From Verrucomicrobiia bacterium (GTDB taxonomy: Bacteria > Verrucomicrobiota > Verrucomicrobiia > Limisphaerales > UBA9464): a DNA stretch of 64,000 bases. The stretch is from assembly GCA_019634635.1 (NCBI GenBank), contig JAHCBB010000012.1, forward strand, positions 1-64,000, read 5' to 3'. Position 1 is the stretch's first letter; the number at the start of each line of letters is the position of its first letter. Positions 49,912-58,835 of the stretch are shown here, piece by piece. The translations under genes and the position numbers were made by a program. The notes under the pieces were generated by a model. The model searched no databases. It saw only the letters and a list, made by a program, of their open reading frames with translations, and was not told the DNA's origin.

Positions 49912-51045
49912 ATGCCCGAGAATCATCCTCCCCAGTGCGCGATGGAGGCGACCGCCTCCGGGGTCCTCCGGATCCGGCTGTCCGGGTCGTGGGACCGGCA
50001 GTCCCGGACGCAGTCCGAGGTCGCATTTGCTGGGACCCTGCCTGCAAACGCACGGGCAGTGGAATTCGACACCACGGGACTCCAACGATGGGACTCGCGG
50101 TTGGTCGCGCTGGTCCGCCGGTGGGAGGGACAGGCGCGGGTCGCCGGGCTTGAATTCCGGGATGCGGGACTCCCCGAGGGTGTCCGGGACCTGCTCAAGC
50201 TCGCCCGCACGGTTCCCGAGGCAGCGGATGCCGGACGGCCGGCTCCGGATGCGCGGCTCATCACCCGGATTGGCAACGCCGCCCTCCTCGGCTGCCGCGA
50301 GGCGGTCGTTCTCGTCACCTTTCTCGGCGAACTCGCCCGGGCATTGGCGGCGCTGGTGCGGGGTCGCGCACGATTCCGATGGGGCGACCTCCTCGAGGTG
50401 GTCCAGGAGGCGGGGCCCGAGGCGCTGGCCATCGTGGCCCTCATCAACTTCCTCATCGGCCTGATTCTCGCCTTCGTCGGTGCCAACGCGCTCGCGCAGT
50501 TTGGCGCCAGAATCTACGTCGCGGACATGGTCGCCATCGGAACCACTCGCGAGATGGGTGCCATCATGACCGCCATCATCATGTGTGGACGCACCGGCGC
50601 CGCGTTTGCCGCCCGGCTGGGCACGATGAAGGTCAACGAGGAAATTGCAGCGCTGGAGACCTTTGGAATCTCTCCGATGGAGTTCCTCGTGCTGCCCCGG
50701 ATGATCGGCCTGGTGACCATGATGCCGATCCTGGTCGTGTTCGCCAACCTGATCAGCATTTCGGGCGGTCTCCTCGTGTCGGTGTCCATGCCGGACATCA
50801 GCGCCACCGAGTACCTGTCGAGAACCCTCCATGCGATCACCCTCAAGGGCTTTCTTCTCGGGGTGTCAAAGGGGGCGTTTTTCGGCTTCCTGGTCGCGTT
50901 CACCGGATGCCTCCGCGGCATGCAGTGCGGCTCCAATGCCGAGGCGGTCGGACGGGCCACCACGCAGGCCGTCGTCGCCGGCATCACCGCGATCATTGCC
51001 GCCGACGGCGTTTTCGCCGTGATTTGCAATGCCCTGGGGATCTAG
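49912..51045 (+). CDS. mlaE: MlaE-like lipid ABC permease with N-terminal STAS-like domain
   Basis: A 377-residue membrane protein. Residues about 10-110 look like a STAS domain (VLRIRLSGSWDRQS, AVEFDTTGLQRWDSRLVALV) and the rest is MlaE: NFLIGLILAFVGANALAQFG, DMVAIGTTREMGAIMTAIIM, CGRTGAAFAARLGTMKVNEE and the glutamate-rich FGISPMEFLVLPRMIGL. This is the permease of a phospholipid (retrograde outer-membrane lipid) transporter. First of four genes, followed at 15 bp by the ATPase. STAS-MlaE fusions exist in several phyla and the STAS part may regulate the permease. Confidence 0.9.
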   Translation: MPENHPPQCAMEATASGVLRIRLSGSWDRQSRTQSEVAFAGTLPANARAVEFDTTGLQRWDSRLVALVRRWEGQARVAGLEFRDAGLPEGVRDLLKLARTVPEAADAGRPAPDARLITRIGNAALLGCREAVVLVTFLGELARALAALVRGRARFRWGDLLEVVQEAGPEALAIVALINFLIGLILAFVGANALAQFGARIYVADMVAIGTTREMGAIMTAIIMCGRTGAAFAARLGTMKVNEEIAALETFGISPMEFLVLPRMIGLVTMMPILVVFANLISISGGLLVSVSMPDISATEYLSRTLHAITLKGFLLGVSKGAFFGFLVAFTGCLRGMQCGSNAEAVGRATTQAVVAGITAIIAADGVFAVICNALGI

Positions 51046-51059
51046 GCACCGAATCCGCA

Positions 51060-51875
51060 ATGCAATCCACGGCCCCCAAGATTGAGATCCGGAACCTGAC
51101 GATGGCCTACGGATCCTACGTGGTCATGAGGGACATCTCGGCCCGCATCCAGCCGGGCTCGGTCTTCGTGATCATGGGCGGCAGCGGCTGCGGCAAGAGC
51201 ACCCTGCTCCGCCATCTGATCGGCATGATCCGTCCCGCCCGCGGGGATGTGTTCTACGACGGCGGGAATTTTTGGGCGCTGGATGACGACAACCGGCGCG
51301 CCAAGCTCCGGGAATTCGGGGTCCTGTTTCAGGGTGGCGCCCTCTGGAGTTCGATGACCCTCGCGGAGAACGTCGCGCTGCCGCTCGAGGAGTACACCGC
51401 ATTGCCACCAGGGGAGATCCGGGACATCGTCCGGCTCAAGCTCGCCCTGGTCGGCCTTGCCGGATTTGAAGGTTATTACCCATCCGAGATCTCGGGTGGG
51501 ATGTGCAAGCGTGCCGGGCTGGCACGGGCGATGGCGCTGGACCCGGACATCCTGTTCTTTGACGAACCTTCGGCAGGTCTCGACCCGGTGAGCTCCCGCA
51601 ATCTCGATCGCCTGATCCTGGAACTTCGGGACAGCCTCGGGGCAACGATCGTCGTGGTCAGCCACGAGCTTGCCAGCATCTTCAGCATTGCCGACGACGC
51701 CATCTATCTGGACACGGAAACCAAGACGATGACGGCACATGGCCGGCCCCGGGATCTCCTTGAGAGCCAGGATCCGAGGGTGCGAAATTTCCTGACCCGG
51801 GGAGCCGCACCGGCCCCGCTGACCCCCACGGCAACACCCGCAGCCCGCAGCCCCGATCTCTCCAAGGTTCCATGA
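51060..51875 (+). CDS. mlaF: MlaF-like ABC ATPase
   Basis: A 271-residue ATPase. Walker A GGSGCGKSTLLRHLIG, Q-loop LFQGGALWSSMTLAEN, signature ISGGMCKRAGLARAM, Walker B ILFFDEPSAGLDP and the switch His in VVSHELASIFSIAD. The FQGGALF-type Q-loop and the EISGGM signature are those of the MCE-associated ATPases (MlaF/TtgA2). Start ATG at 51060. A 4-bp overlap links it to the mlaD gene. Powers lipid transfer by the MlaE permease. Confidence 0.93.
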   Translation: MQSTAPKIEIRNLTMAYGSYVVMRDISARIQPGSVFVIMGGSGCGKSTLLRHLIGMIRPARGDVFYDGGNFWALDDDNRRAKLREFGVLFQGGALWSSMTLAENVALPLEEYTALPPGEIRDIVRLKLALVGLAGFEGYYPSEISGGMCKRAGLARAMALDPDILFFDEPSAGLDPVSSRNLDRLILELRDSLGATIVVVSHELASIFSIADDAIYLDTETKTMTAHGRPRDLLESQDPRVRNFLTRGAAPAPLTPTATPAARSPDLSKVP

Positions 51876-52858
51876 ACAAGAAAGTCAGCCCCGCGCTGAT
51901 CGGCGCGTTCATCCTGACAGGAACGACCCTCGCCGTCGCCGCCCTGGTGATCCTCACCTCCGGGCGACTGTTCCGTCACCAGGAACGGATGATCCTCTAC
52001 TTCGACACCTCAATGAAGGGCCTGCAGGAGGGGGCTCCGGTGAAGTGGCGCGGCGTGACCATCGGCTCCGTGGCCGAGGTGCTCATCCGTCACAACCAGG
52101 CACCGGACGATTTTTCCAACCCGGTCATCATCCAAGTGGACGGGGAGATCCTCCGCAGGAAATCCGATGACCGGATGGACCTCGACGATCCGGCATTTCT
52201 CAAGACCAGGATCGCCCAGGGGTTGCGGGGGAAACTGGATGCCGAAAGCCTGGTAACCGGGGTCCTGTATGTCGAACTTGGCATGGTCACCAACGCCCCG
52301 CCGGCCATCTTTCATCAACTCCGGGCCGAGTATCCGGAGATCCCAACCATGCCCACGGGGATTCAGGAGTTGCTGGCCAACCTCGCCCAGGTGGATTTTC
52401 GGGGTATTTCGGAGCGGATGAGCGCGCTCCTCACCCGGGTGGACAGCCTCCTCGGTGCGATTGACATGCACATGATCAACGAGGAGGTGACGAGGCTGCT
52501 GTCCGCGGCCAATGGGTTGGTCGCCTCCCCGGATCTGACGAATTCCCTCCATGAGCTGAACCTCGCGCTGGGGGATGCGCGGGTGCTGATTCGTGGTGCA
52601 AATGTCCAGATGGACACGCTCACCGGCAGCGTGACGAACACCCTCGCCGAAGCGGATCGAGCGCTCCTGCAGATGCGTCGCGGTCTGGAGGCCCTGACCG
52701 GCATGGTCGAGCCGGACGCTCCCTTCCGAAGCGATGCCACGATGGCCCTCGGACAGGTGGCCGATGCGGCACAAGCCCTGGCAGAACTCGCCGACTTCCT
52801 CCGGCGCAATCCCAACGCCCTGCTCACGGGGCGCAAACCGCCAACTCCCAAGCCATGA
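51872..52858 (+). CDS. mlaD: MlaD-like MCE-domain protein
   Basis: A 328-residue protein. The N-terminal membrane anchor (ALIGAFILTGTTLAVAALVIL) leads into a single MCE domain (about 35-130): LYFDTSMKGLQEGAPVKWRGVTIGSV. After it, a helical region (about 140-320) with coiled-coil-like heptads (LLSAANGLVASPDL, NTLAEADRALLQMRRGLEAL) matches the hexameric MlaD/PqiB tail. It would form the periplasmic lipid-binding ring. Overlaps mlaF and the next gene by 4 bp each. Confidence 0.92.
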   Translation: MNKKVSPALIGAFILTGTTLAVAALVILTSGRLFRHQERMILYFDTSMKGLQEGAPVKWRGVTIGSVAEVLIRHNQAPDDFSNPVIIQVDGEILRRKSDDRMDLDDPAFLKTRIAQGLRGKLDAESLVTGVLYVELGMVTNAPPAIFHQLRAEYPEIPTMPTGIQELLANLAQVDFRGISERMSALLTRVDSLLGAIDMHMINEEVTRLLSAANGLVASPDLTNSLHELNLALGDARVLIRGANVQMDTLTGSVTNTLAEADRALLQMRRGLEALTGMVEPDAPFRSDATMALGQVADAAQALAELADFLRRNPNALLTGRKPPTPKP

Positions 52859-53496
52859 CCACCCCTGATCGCATGCGACGATTCGCGGCAGCAGCAACCA
52901 TTGCGGTGCTGCCCCTCGCCGGCTGCCTGCCAAAACCCAATACGCTGGCAACGCGCAGCTATCTTCTCACGCCGGTCGCGGTTGATGCTTTGCCCCAGTC
53001 CGCCCGGGCTGAGGCTGAGGCGACCGCTGTCGGCATCAATCCCGTCCGCATGCCCTCCTACCTGCTCAGGCCCTCCGTGGCCGTCCGTTCCGGAACGAGC
53101 GAAGTCGTCTATCTGGAGGCCAGCCTCTGGGCGGATCGCCTCGACCGCCAGTTTCAACGGGTCCTCGCGGAAGATCTCGCCGCCCGCCTGCCCTACCGGT
53201 CCGTGCGGTTGGCTCCCTGGAATTCCGGGGAGGTGTCACAGGCCGTGTCCATCAATGTGCTTCAGTTCGACGTGGACACGACGGGGACCGGCTCGCTGAT
53301 CGCGTGGTGGCAGGTCCATTCGGCGAGCGGCGGCGGCCTGCTGACCAACGGCACCGCCCGACTCACGGAATCCGGGCCGCCACCCGATGCGCAGCCCGAA
53401 GCCATCCCATCCACCCTGAGCCGCCTGGTGTCCCGCCTGGCGGCCTTGTTGGCAGAGGCGCTGCAAACTTCCGGCGTCGGCGCCCCCGCCCGGTGA
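52855..53496 (+). CDS. ABC-type transport auxiliary lipoprotein (PqiC-like)
   Basis: A 213-residue lipoprotein (signal RRFAAAATIAVLPLAGC; lipobox LAGC). The mature part has the fold-defining YLLTPVAVDAL start of the ABC-type transport auxiliary lipoprotein family (DUF330, PqiC), then RMPSYLLRPSVAVRSGTSEV and LEASLWADRLDRQFQRVLAEDLAARLP. PqiC is an outer-membrane partner of MCE proteins, so it likely anchors the MlaD ring to the outer membrane. It replaces the MlaC/MlaA components of the E. coli system, which are absent here. Confidence 0.88.
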   Translation: MTTPDRMRRFAAAATIAVLPLAGCLPKPNTLATRSYLLTPVAVDALPQSARAEAEATAVGINPVRMPSYLLRPSVAVRSGTSEVVYLEASLWADRLDRQFQRVLAEDLAARLPYRSVRLAPWNSGEVSQAVSINVLQFDVDTTGTGSLIAWWQVHSASGGGLLTNGTARLTESGPPPDAQPEAIPSTLSRLVSRLAALLAEALQTSGVGAPAR

Positions 53497-53525
53497 GCCG
53501 CCAACCGCCGGACCTCGCGCCGGGC

Positions 53526-54923
53526 TCAGAGCATCTGATACACCGCAAGCGAGAGGAGCATCCCCACAATACCGACGATCGTCTCGCAGACGGTCCACGT
53601 GCGCAGCGTCTGCGGAACGGTCAGGCCCAGGGAGTCCTTGACGATCCAAAACCCAGAATCGTTGAGGTGGGACAAAAACAGGGAGCCGCAACCGATGGCG
53701 ACCACGATCAGGGCCTTGTGGTTCTGACCCATTTCGGGATAAGCGGCCAGCACCGGCACCAGGAGGCCCGACGCCGTGGTGATGGCCACCGTTGCCGACC
53801 CCGTGGCCACCCGGATGAAGGCCGAGACCATCCAGCCGTACATCAGCGGCGAGAGATGCACGGCCTCGCCGAGGCGTCCGATGGACTCCGCAACGCCGCT
53901 GTCCCGCAGCACGCGCGCAAAGCCGCCGCCGCCGCCGATCACGAGCAAGGTCATGCCCACCGCCGCAATAGACGACTCGGTGAAACGCAGGACCTCCACC
54001 GGACGATACCCGCACGCCAGCCCCAACGACCACATCGCAAAGAGCACGGCCAGCGTCAATGCAATCATCGGATTGCCCGCAAAGGTCGCCAGCTCACGCA
54101 GTTTATCCCCCTTTTCCAGTGTTAGTTCCGCCAGGGTGGCCAGGAGCATCAGGCCGACCGGCATCAGGATCGAAAACAGGGTGACCCCAAATCCCGGGAG
54201 CCGGAATCCGGGAGGCAGGGTATCGGCCCGGCGCGGCACGGGCGGCGGGTGCGCTTCGACATGCTTCACCGCCCACCGCGCAAACAGCGGGCCGGCAACG
54301 GCCGCCGTCGGAATGCCGATGACAAACCCCCAAATCAGGACCAACCCCATGTCCACCTGCAATGCTTCGACTGCCACCACCGGCCCTGGATGCGGCGGCA
54401 TGACCCCGTGCATCACCGACAGGCAGGCCAACAGCGGCAGGGTCAGACTGAGGAACGGCTGACGGGTCTCGTGGGTCAGCGTGAGCAGGATCGGCAGCAG
54501 CAGCACCAGGCCGACCGCAAACCAGGTGGTCAGACCCACCGCAAGGGCCAGCGCCATGATGCACCACTGAATGCGATGGGGTCCAAAGAACGCCACGAAC
54601 CGGCGGGCCAGCACCTCGGCCCCACCGGACTCGGCCAGCAGCTTCCCCAGCATCGTGCCCAGGCCGACAATGGCCGCGATGCCCCCGAGGGTGGCCCCAA
54701 GCCCCTCGGAAAACGAACGTGCGACACCCAGCAGGGTGTATCCCACGTCCCGCCCCGCGGCATCCCTGACCACGCGCCCCAGGGCGACGGACCCGGCTCC
54801 CACCACCAGTGAAGCCAGCAACAGTGCGATGAAGGCGTTCACCTTGGCCCGCGTGATCAGCAGGACCAAAATCCCGATGGACGCAAAGGCGAGCGCAATG
54901 AGCTTCCAGTCCGTGGGATTCAT
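53526..54923 (-). CDS. Gluconate:H+ symporter (GntP family)
   Basis: A 465-residue protein with twelve or so membrane helices, e.g. LIALAFASIGILVLLITRAK, LLASLVVGAGSVALGRVV, IQWCIMALALAVGLTTWF, FVIGIPTAAVAGPLFA and GGGGFARVLRDSGVAESIGR (the GntP core motif GGGGxFxxVL). ATGSATVAITTASGLLVPVLAAY (residues about 380-400) is the signature for gluconate/organic-acid permeases of this family. Starts at ATG 54923. It faces the Mla operon, stop to stop, across 29 bp. The substrate may be gluconate or another aldonate; no kinase or dehydrogenase is next to it. Confidence 0.9.
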   Translation of the reverse strand: MNPTDWKLIALAFASIGILVLLITRAKVNAFIALLLASLVVGAGSVALGRVVRDAAGRDVGYTLLGVARSFSEGLGATLGGIAAIVGLGTMLGKLLAESGGAEVLARRFVAFFGPHRIQWCIMALALAVGLTTWFAVGLVLLLPILLTLTHETRQPFLSLTLPLLACLSVMHGVMPPHPGPVVAVEALQVDMGLVLIWGFVIGIPTAAVAGPLFARWAVKHVEAHPPPVPRRADTLPPGFRLPGFGVTLFSILMPVGLMLLATLAELTLEKGDKLRELATFAGNPMIALTLAVLFAMWSLGLACGYRPVEVLRFTESSIAAVGMTLLVIGGGGGFARVLRDSGVAESIGRLGEAVHLSPLMYGWMVSAFIRVATGSATVAITTASGLLVPVLAAYPEMGQNHKALIVVAIGCGSLFLSHLNDSGFWIVKDSLGLTVPQTLRTWTVCETIVGIVGMLLSLAVYQML

Positions 54924-55065
54924 CGGTGCAGGACGCTGCCATACCCGGTCCTTCAAGGAAAAGCCCCGAGGCCCCCATCCCTCCGGGAAACTTGCCGCGC
55001 ATCGGCGCCGGCCCCGTATAGAATTGTCTCCCAAATCGGCGGCGGACCCGGTTTATTCCCCTCCG

Positions 55066-55788
55066 ATGTCCGCCGATTCCTCCAACGCAGAATACAAAGT
55101 CTGGGCCGCCGACGACGTGGTGTATGGACCGGTGCCGTTGGACACCCTGGTGCAATGGGTCCGGGATGAGCGGGTGCTCCGCGGCACCTGGATTCACGCC
55201 GTCGCGGCCAACCAATGGATCAAGGCGGAGGATCTCCGCGAACTGTCCGACGCCTTCGCCGGCCGCGCCGGCGCAGCGGCACCCGCCGAGGGACCGGAGC
55301 CCACCCTGCTGATTTCCGGGCTCCGACCGGGAATGCTCCGCCGGGTCAAGGCTCTGTCCACCATGAACGACCAGCAGCTCGGGCGCTTCGTCCAGTTGAT
55401 GGAGGTGGTCCGCAGCGAAGCCTACAAGTTGATCGTCAAGCAGGGTTCTCCGGGTGATGCCATGTACGCGGTACTCGATGGCGAGGTCCGGGCGCGGATG
55501 ATGGTGGGTGGCAAGGAGACGGAACTCGCCCGTTTCGGCCCCGGCGACATCTTCGGCGAGATGAGTCTGTTTGATGGTGGACCGAGATCTGCCGATGTCG
55601 TGGCCAACAGCACGTCCACGCTCCTGCGCATCACCGCGGAACGGTTCGAGCGTCTGTGCCGGGAACAGCCCGAACTGGCCAACCCGCTTTTGTTTGAGCT
55701 GGCCAAGTCGCTGGCCAAGAGGATCCGCGCCGACGACAAGAAGATCGCGGATGTGTACCGCCTCGCCCGCGTGGGCGGCCTCGACTAG
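55066..55788 (+). CDS. GYF_2 domain + cyclic-nucleotide-binding domain protein
   Basis: A 240-residue cytoplasmic protein. Residues 8-60 match the GYF_2/DUF4339 domain (KVWAADDVVYGPVPLDTLVQ, then GTWIHAVAANQWIKAEDL). Residues about 105-220 form a cNMP-binding (CAP-like) barrel: FVQLMEVVRSEAYKLIVKQG, SPGDAMYAVLDGEVRARMM, FGPGDIFGEMSLFDGGPRSADVVA. The phosphate-binding cassette here reads FGEMSLFDGGPRSA, conserved in form (G-E, R-S-A), so cyclic nucleotide binding is likely. No DNA-binding helix-turn-helix follows, so it is not a CRP-type activator. The pairing with GYF_2 suggests protein-protein or membrane-related signalling; the output is unknown. Confidence 0.85.
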   Translation: MSADSSNAEYKVWAADDVVYGPVPLDTLVQWVRDERVLRGTWIHAVAANQWIKAEDLRELSDAFAGRAGAAAPAEGPEPTLLISGLRPGMLRRVKALSTMNDQQLGRFVQLMEVVRSEAYKLIVKQGSPGDAMYAVLDGEVRARMMVGGKETELARFGPGDIFGEMSLFDGGPRSADVVANSTSTLLRITAERFERLCREQPELANPLLFELAKSLAKRIRADDKKIADVYRLARVGGLD

Positions 55789-55848
55789 CCGGCCGGAGAC
55801 TCACGGGCTCCGAGGGGGGCGGGGTTGGAGGGCGTTGACCCTGTTGAA

Positions 55849-55876
55849 AAGCCCGCCGGTGGGGACCGGCGGGCTT
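55849..55876 (-). terminator. Intrinsic terminator at the end of the ribosomal operon
   Basis: Arms AAGCCCGCCGGT (55849-55860) and ACCGGCGGGCTT (55865-55876) pair perfectly over 12 bp with a 4-base loop GGGG. On the minus strand the stem ends in TTTTC, so it terminates the rplQ transcript; on the plus strand the run after the stem is not T-rich, so it is less likely to serve the GYF_2-cNMP gene. Confidence 0.75.
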
Positions 55877-55905
55877 GTCGAATCCGACCGCGACGGGTCG
55901 GGGAA

Positions 55906-56469
55906 CTACCTGTTCTCCTGCGAGGTCGGAGACGGGGCGGCCACGGCAGTGTCCTCACCCGCCGCCTTGTCGAGCGGCGCCTCAACCCATTCCAGGATGG
56001 CCGTTTTCGCCGCATCACCCGTCCGCTGGCCCAGCTGCACAATCCTCGTGTAGCCGCCAGCGCGGTCCTTGAACACGGGGGCAATGTGGTCGCAGAGCAG
56101 GTGGACGACATCGTGCTGTTCCCGCCACTGCTCGCGCAACGTCCGGCCCTTCACCTTGGGGGTGCCCGCAAAATGGGTGCGGGGCTGCTGGCGCAACCGG
56201 GCGGCGACCAGACGGCGGCAGTACACGTTCTCAGCAACGGCGGCCGCCTTGGCCTGCTCGTCCGAGGTGCTCGCCGCGGCGGTCAACGCCGCCTGGGCAC
56301 GCTTGCCCAGGGTGACCAGCTTCTCGGCAACCGGGCGGGCGGCCTTTGCCTTGGAAAGGGTTGTGGTCACGCGACGGTGCTTGATGAGACTGCCCACGAG
56401 ATTGGCGAGCATCGCATTGCGGTGGTCGCCCTTGCGTCCGAGCTTTTTGTTGCGCTTAAGGTGGCGCAT
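55906..56469 (-). CDS. rplQ: 50S ribosomal protein L17
   Basis: A 187-residue L17 (E. coli 127). The N-terminus is canonical: RHLKRNKKLGRKGDHRNAML and SLIKHRRVTTTLSKAKA. Relative to the E. coli protein, about 45 extra residues lie between about residues 58 and 120 (AASTSDEQAKAAAVAENVY, QQPRTHFAGTPKVKG), and the C-terminus after RAGGYTRIVQLGQRTGDAA has an acidic Ala-rich tail. It binds 23S rRNA in the large subunit. Last gene of the operon, after rpoA with a 12-bp gap and before the terminator. Confidence 0.95.
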   Translation of the reverse strand: MRHLKRNKKLGRKGDHRNAMLANLVGSLIKHRRVTTTLSKAKAARPVAEKLVTLGKRAQAALTAAASTSDEQAKAAAVAENVYCRRLVAARLRQQPRTHFAGTPKVKGRTLREQWREQHDVVHLLCDHIAPVFKDRAGGYTRIVQLGQRTGDAAKTAILEWVEAPLDKAAGEDTAVAAPSPTSQENR

Positions 56470-56481
56470 GGGAAAACAGGG

Positions 56482-57501
56482 TTAGAGGTTGCGGGTTTCT
56501 ACCGGCGGCGGTGCGGCCTCCAGCAGCGCCGGATCCAGGTTCATGCCCAGTGCGAGCCCCAGGCCCGAGAGCTTCTCCTTGATCTCGTTGAGCGATTTCT
56601 TGCCGAAATTCCGGTATTTGAGCATCTCCTGCTCGGATTTGAGCGCCAGCTGCCCGACCGTCGTGATGTTGGCGTTGTTCAGGCAGTTGGCCGCCCGGAC
56701 GCTCAATTCGATCTCGTTGACCGACATGTTGAGCAACTTCTTGAGCTTGGCCTTCTCGTCGTCCACCGGCTTCTGCTCCTCCTCAAACTCCACCGCATTC
56801 TTGTCATACCCCACGAAGACATCGAGGTGATGCTGGAGAATTGCCGACGCCTGGGTGAGCGCGTCGTCGGGGGAGACGCGGCCGTCGGTCCAGAGCTCAA
56901 GCACGAGCTTGTCGTAGTCGGTCTTCTGCCCGACCCGCGCCTGCTCGACGGTATACCGGACCCGTGACACCGGGGAGAACAGCGAATCAATGGCGATGAC
57001 GCCGATGGCCTGGTCGGCCTTCTTGTTCTCCTCTCCGGGACAGAACCCGCGCCCCACCTTCACCTCCAGCTCCATCTCAAACTTCTTCTTGCGGTCCAGG
57101 GTGCACAGATGCTGGTCCGGATTCACCAGCTCGACATTCTGGTTCAACTGGATGTCACCGGCGGTCACCGGCCCCTCCTTGTTCACCGAAAGCAGCAGTG
57201 TCTGGGGCTCCCGGTTGTGCACCTTGAACTTCACCTTCTTGAGGTTGAGCACAATTTCCGTCACGTCCTCAACCACCCCGTCCACGGCGGTGAACTCATG
57301 CATCGCGCCGTCAATTTTCAGGGACACGACGGCGGCGCCCTCCAGGGAGCTCAGCAGCACGCGGCGAAGGGAATTGCCGATGGTGTGGCCATAACCGGTT
57401 TCAAAGGGCTCGGCGACAAACCGGGCATAATGATCGGTGGCGGTGGACTCATCCTTGGTCAACCGCTTGGGCAGTTCAAAACGACCGAGACGGACAGGCA
57501 T
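56482..57501 (-). CDS. rpoA: RNA polymerase subunit alpha
   Basis: A 339-residue alpha subunit. N-terminal assembly domain: [31 protein letters not shown], then [16 protein letters not shown]-terminal domain (about 255-330) binding UP elements and activators: [23 protein letters not shown], then LRK-like [25 protein letters not shown]. All features are normal. Core RNA polymerase scaffold. Sits between rpsD and rplQ as in most bacteria. Confidence 0.97.
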   Translation of the reverse strand: MPVRLGRFELPKRLTKDESTATDHYARFVAEPFETGYGHTIGNSLRRVLLSSLEGAAVVSLKIDGAMHEFTAVDGVVEDVTEIVLNLKKVKFKVHNREPQTLLLSVNKEGPVTAGDIQLNQNVELVNPDQHLCTLDRKKKFEMELEVKVGRGFCPGEENKKADQAIGVIAIDSLFSPVSRVRYTVEQARVGQKTDYDKLVLELWTDGRVSPDDALTQASAILQHHLDVFVGYDKNAVEFEEEQKPVDDEKAKLKKLLNMSVNEIELSVRAANCLNNANITTVGQLALKSEQEMLKYRNFGKKSLNEIKEKLSGLGLALGMNLDPALLEAAPPPVETRNL

Positions 57502-57588
57502 AATATGATTTGGGCAATTTTAATCTGGACCTTCCCAACCGCCCACTCCCCGGCGGGGGATTGTCCCGTATAATTGCAGGATTGCATG

Positions 57589-57609
57589 CCCCGCCGTACT
57601 CGGGCGGGG
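57589..57609 (-). other. Hairpin in the rpsD-rpoA gap
   Basis: In the 115-bp gap between rpsD and rpoA, CCCCGCC (57589-57595) can pair with GGCGGGG (57603-57609) around a 7-base loop. There is no T-run after it in either direction. Downstream towards rpoA (minus strand) the sequence turns AT-rich (about 57502-57580, including TATTATG and AATTATAC), which may hold an internal promoter for rpoA-rplQ. Attenuation or an internal promoter are both possible. Confidence 0.3.
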
Positions 57610-57616
57610 CGGGAGA

Positions 57617-58225
57617 CTAGCGGGAGTAAAATTCGACGACCGCCTGCTCGTTGGCGATCGGTTTGATCTCGTCACGGGAGGGTACCCGCAGCAAACGGAC
57701 CCTCAAGTGGTCCTTCTCCAGCGCGAGCCAGTCGGGCACCACCCGGCTGGTGGACGCTTCAAGGGCCTTGCTGGCCTGTTGACGGCTGACGGCGTGGTCC
57801 CGGACCTCGACGACATCGTTGACCTTCACCGCGAAGCTGGGCACCGCCACCTTGCGGCCATTGACGCGGACGTGGCCATGGGAGATGAACTGACGCGCCT
57901 GCGCGCGGGTCAGCCCGAAGCCCGCCTGGTAGACGACGCTGTCGAGCCGGGTCTCCAGGATCTGGAGCATCTTTTCACCCGTCACCCCGCGCATGCGCAG
58001 TGCCCGGGCGTAGACACTCCGGAACTGCCGCTCAAGCAGGCCATAGTAGTACCGCAGCTTCTGCTTCTCGGCCAGGCCGATGGCATAGTCACTGAATTTG
58101 CGGCGGGACTTCGGTCCATGAACGCCAGGGGGGAAATTGCGCCGCTCCAGATACTTCGAAGCGCCGAAGATTTCGACGCCGAAGCGGCGGCTGATGCGGG
58201 TGCGGGGGCCGGTGTAACGAGCCAT
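57617..58225 (-). CDS. rpsD: 30S ribosomal protein S4
   Basis: A 202-residue S4 (family about 200-205). ARYTGPRTRISRRFGVEIFG start; KQKLRYYYGLLERQFRSVYARA in the N-domain; S4 RNA-binding domain LDSVVYQAGFGLTRAQARQFISHGH and VRVNGRKVAVPSF. Start at 58225 chosen by homology; the frame extends a little further. It binds 16S rRNA and nucleates 30S assembly. Upstream of rpoA. Confidence 0.97.
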   Translation of the reverse strand: MARYTGPRTRISRRFGVEIFGASKYLERRNFPPGVHGPKSRRKFSDYAIGLAEKQKLRYYYGLLERQFRSVYARALRMRGVTGEKMLQILETRLDSVVYQAGFGLTRAQARQFISHGHVRVNGRKVAVPSFAVKVNDVVEVRDHAVSRQQASKALEASTSRVVPDWLALEKDHLRVRLLRVPSRDEIKPIANEQAVVEFYSR

Positions 58226-58242
58226 AAAAATCTTCTCCGTTC

Positions 58243-58809
58243 CTAGACGCGCCGCTTCTTGCGGGGACGGCACCCGTTATGGGGGACGGGGGTGATGTCG
58301 CGGATCGCGGTGATTTCCAGACCAACCGCCTGGAGCGCACGGATCGCCGACTCACGACCCGAACCCGGACCGTTGACCCGGACCTCAACCTCGCGGAGTC
58401 CATGCGCCATCGCCTGACGGGCGGCATCCTGGGCCGCCTGCTGGGCCGCGAAGGCCGTGCTTTTCCGGGACCCCTTGAAGCCCACGCGCCCGGCGGTGCT
58501 CCAGCTCAGGGTGTTTCCCTGGGCATCGGAAATGGTCACCACGGTGTTGTTGAAGGTGGCCACAATATTGGCGATGCCGGAGGGGATGTTCTTGGATCCC
58601 TTGGCCCGAATGATTTTCTGGGGCTTGAGTTCCTCCCCGAGCAACTCGGCGGCGGTGGGTGCTGCCACTGCGCCCGGTGCCGCGGGAGCCGCGGCCGGGC
58701 CTGCCGGATCGGCAGCCCCCGCCTCCGGGGCGGTCTTCTTGATGGCCGACGCCTCCGGGGAACCCCCGGCCTTGGCGGGCCCCTTCTTTGCCTTGATTTC
58801 TTCTGCCAT
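58243..58809 (-). CDS. rpsK: 30S ribosomal protein S11 with N-terminal extension
   Basis: 188 residues against about 125-130 normally. The first about 60 ([14 protein letters not shown], then Ala/Pro-rich [19 protein letters not shown]) are an added extension. The rest is standard S11: [46 protein letters not shown]-like [15 protein letters not shown] and [11 protein letters not shown]. It builds the mRNA exit platform of the 30S subunit. The basic/Ala-rich extension would project from the ribosome. Confidence 0.95.
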   Translation of the reverse strand: MAEEIKAKKGPAKAGGSPEASAIKKTAPEAGAADPAGPAAAPAAPGAVAAPTAAELLGEELKPQKIIRAKGSKNIPSGIANIVATFNNTVVTISDAQGNTLSWSTAGRVGFKGSRKSTAFAAQQAAQDAARQAMAHGLREVEVRVNGPGSGRESAIRALQAVGLEITAIRDITPVPHNGCRPRKKRRV

Positions 58810-58835
58810 ACGAATGCGGGTTGTCGTTCAGTCGT

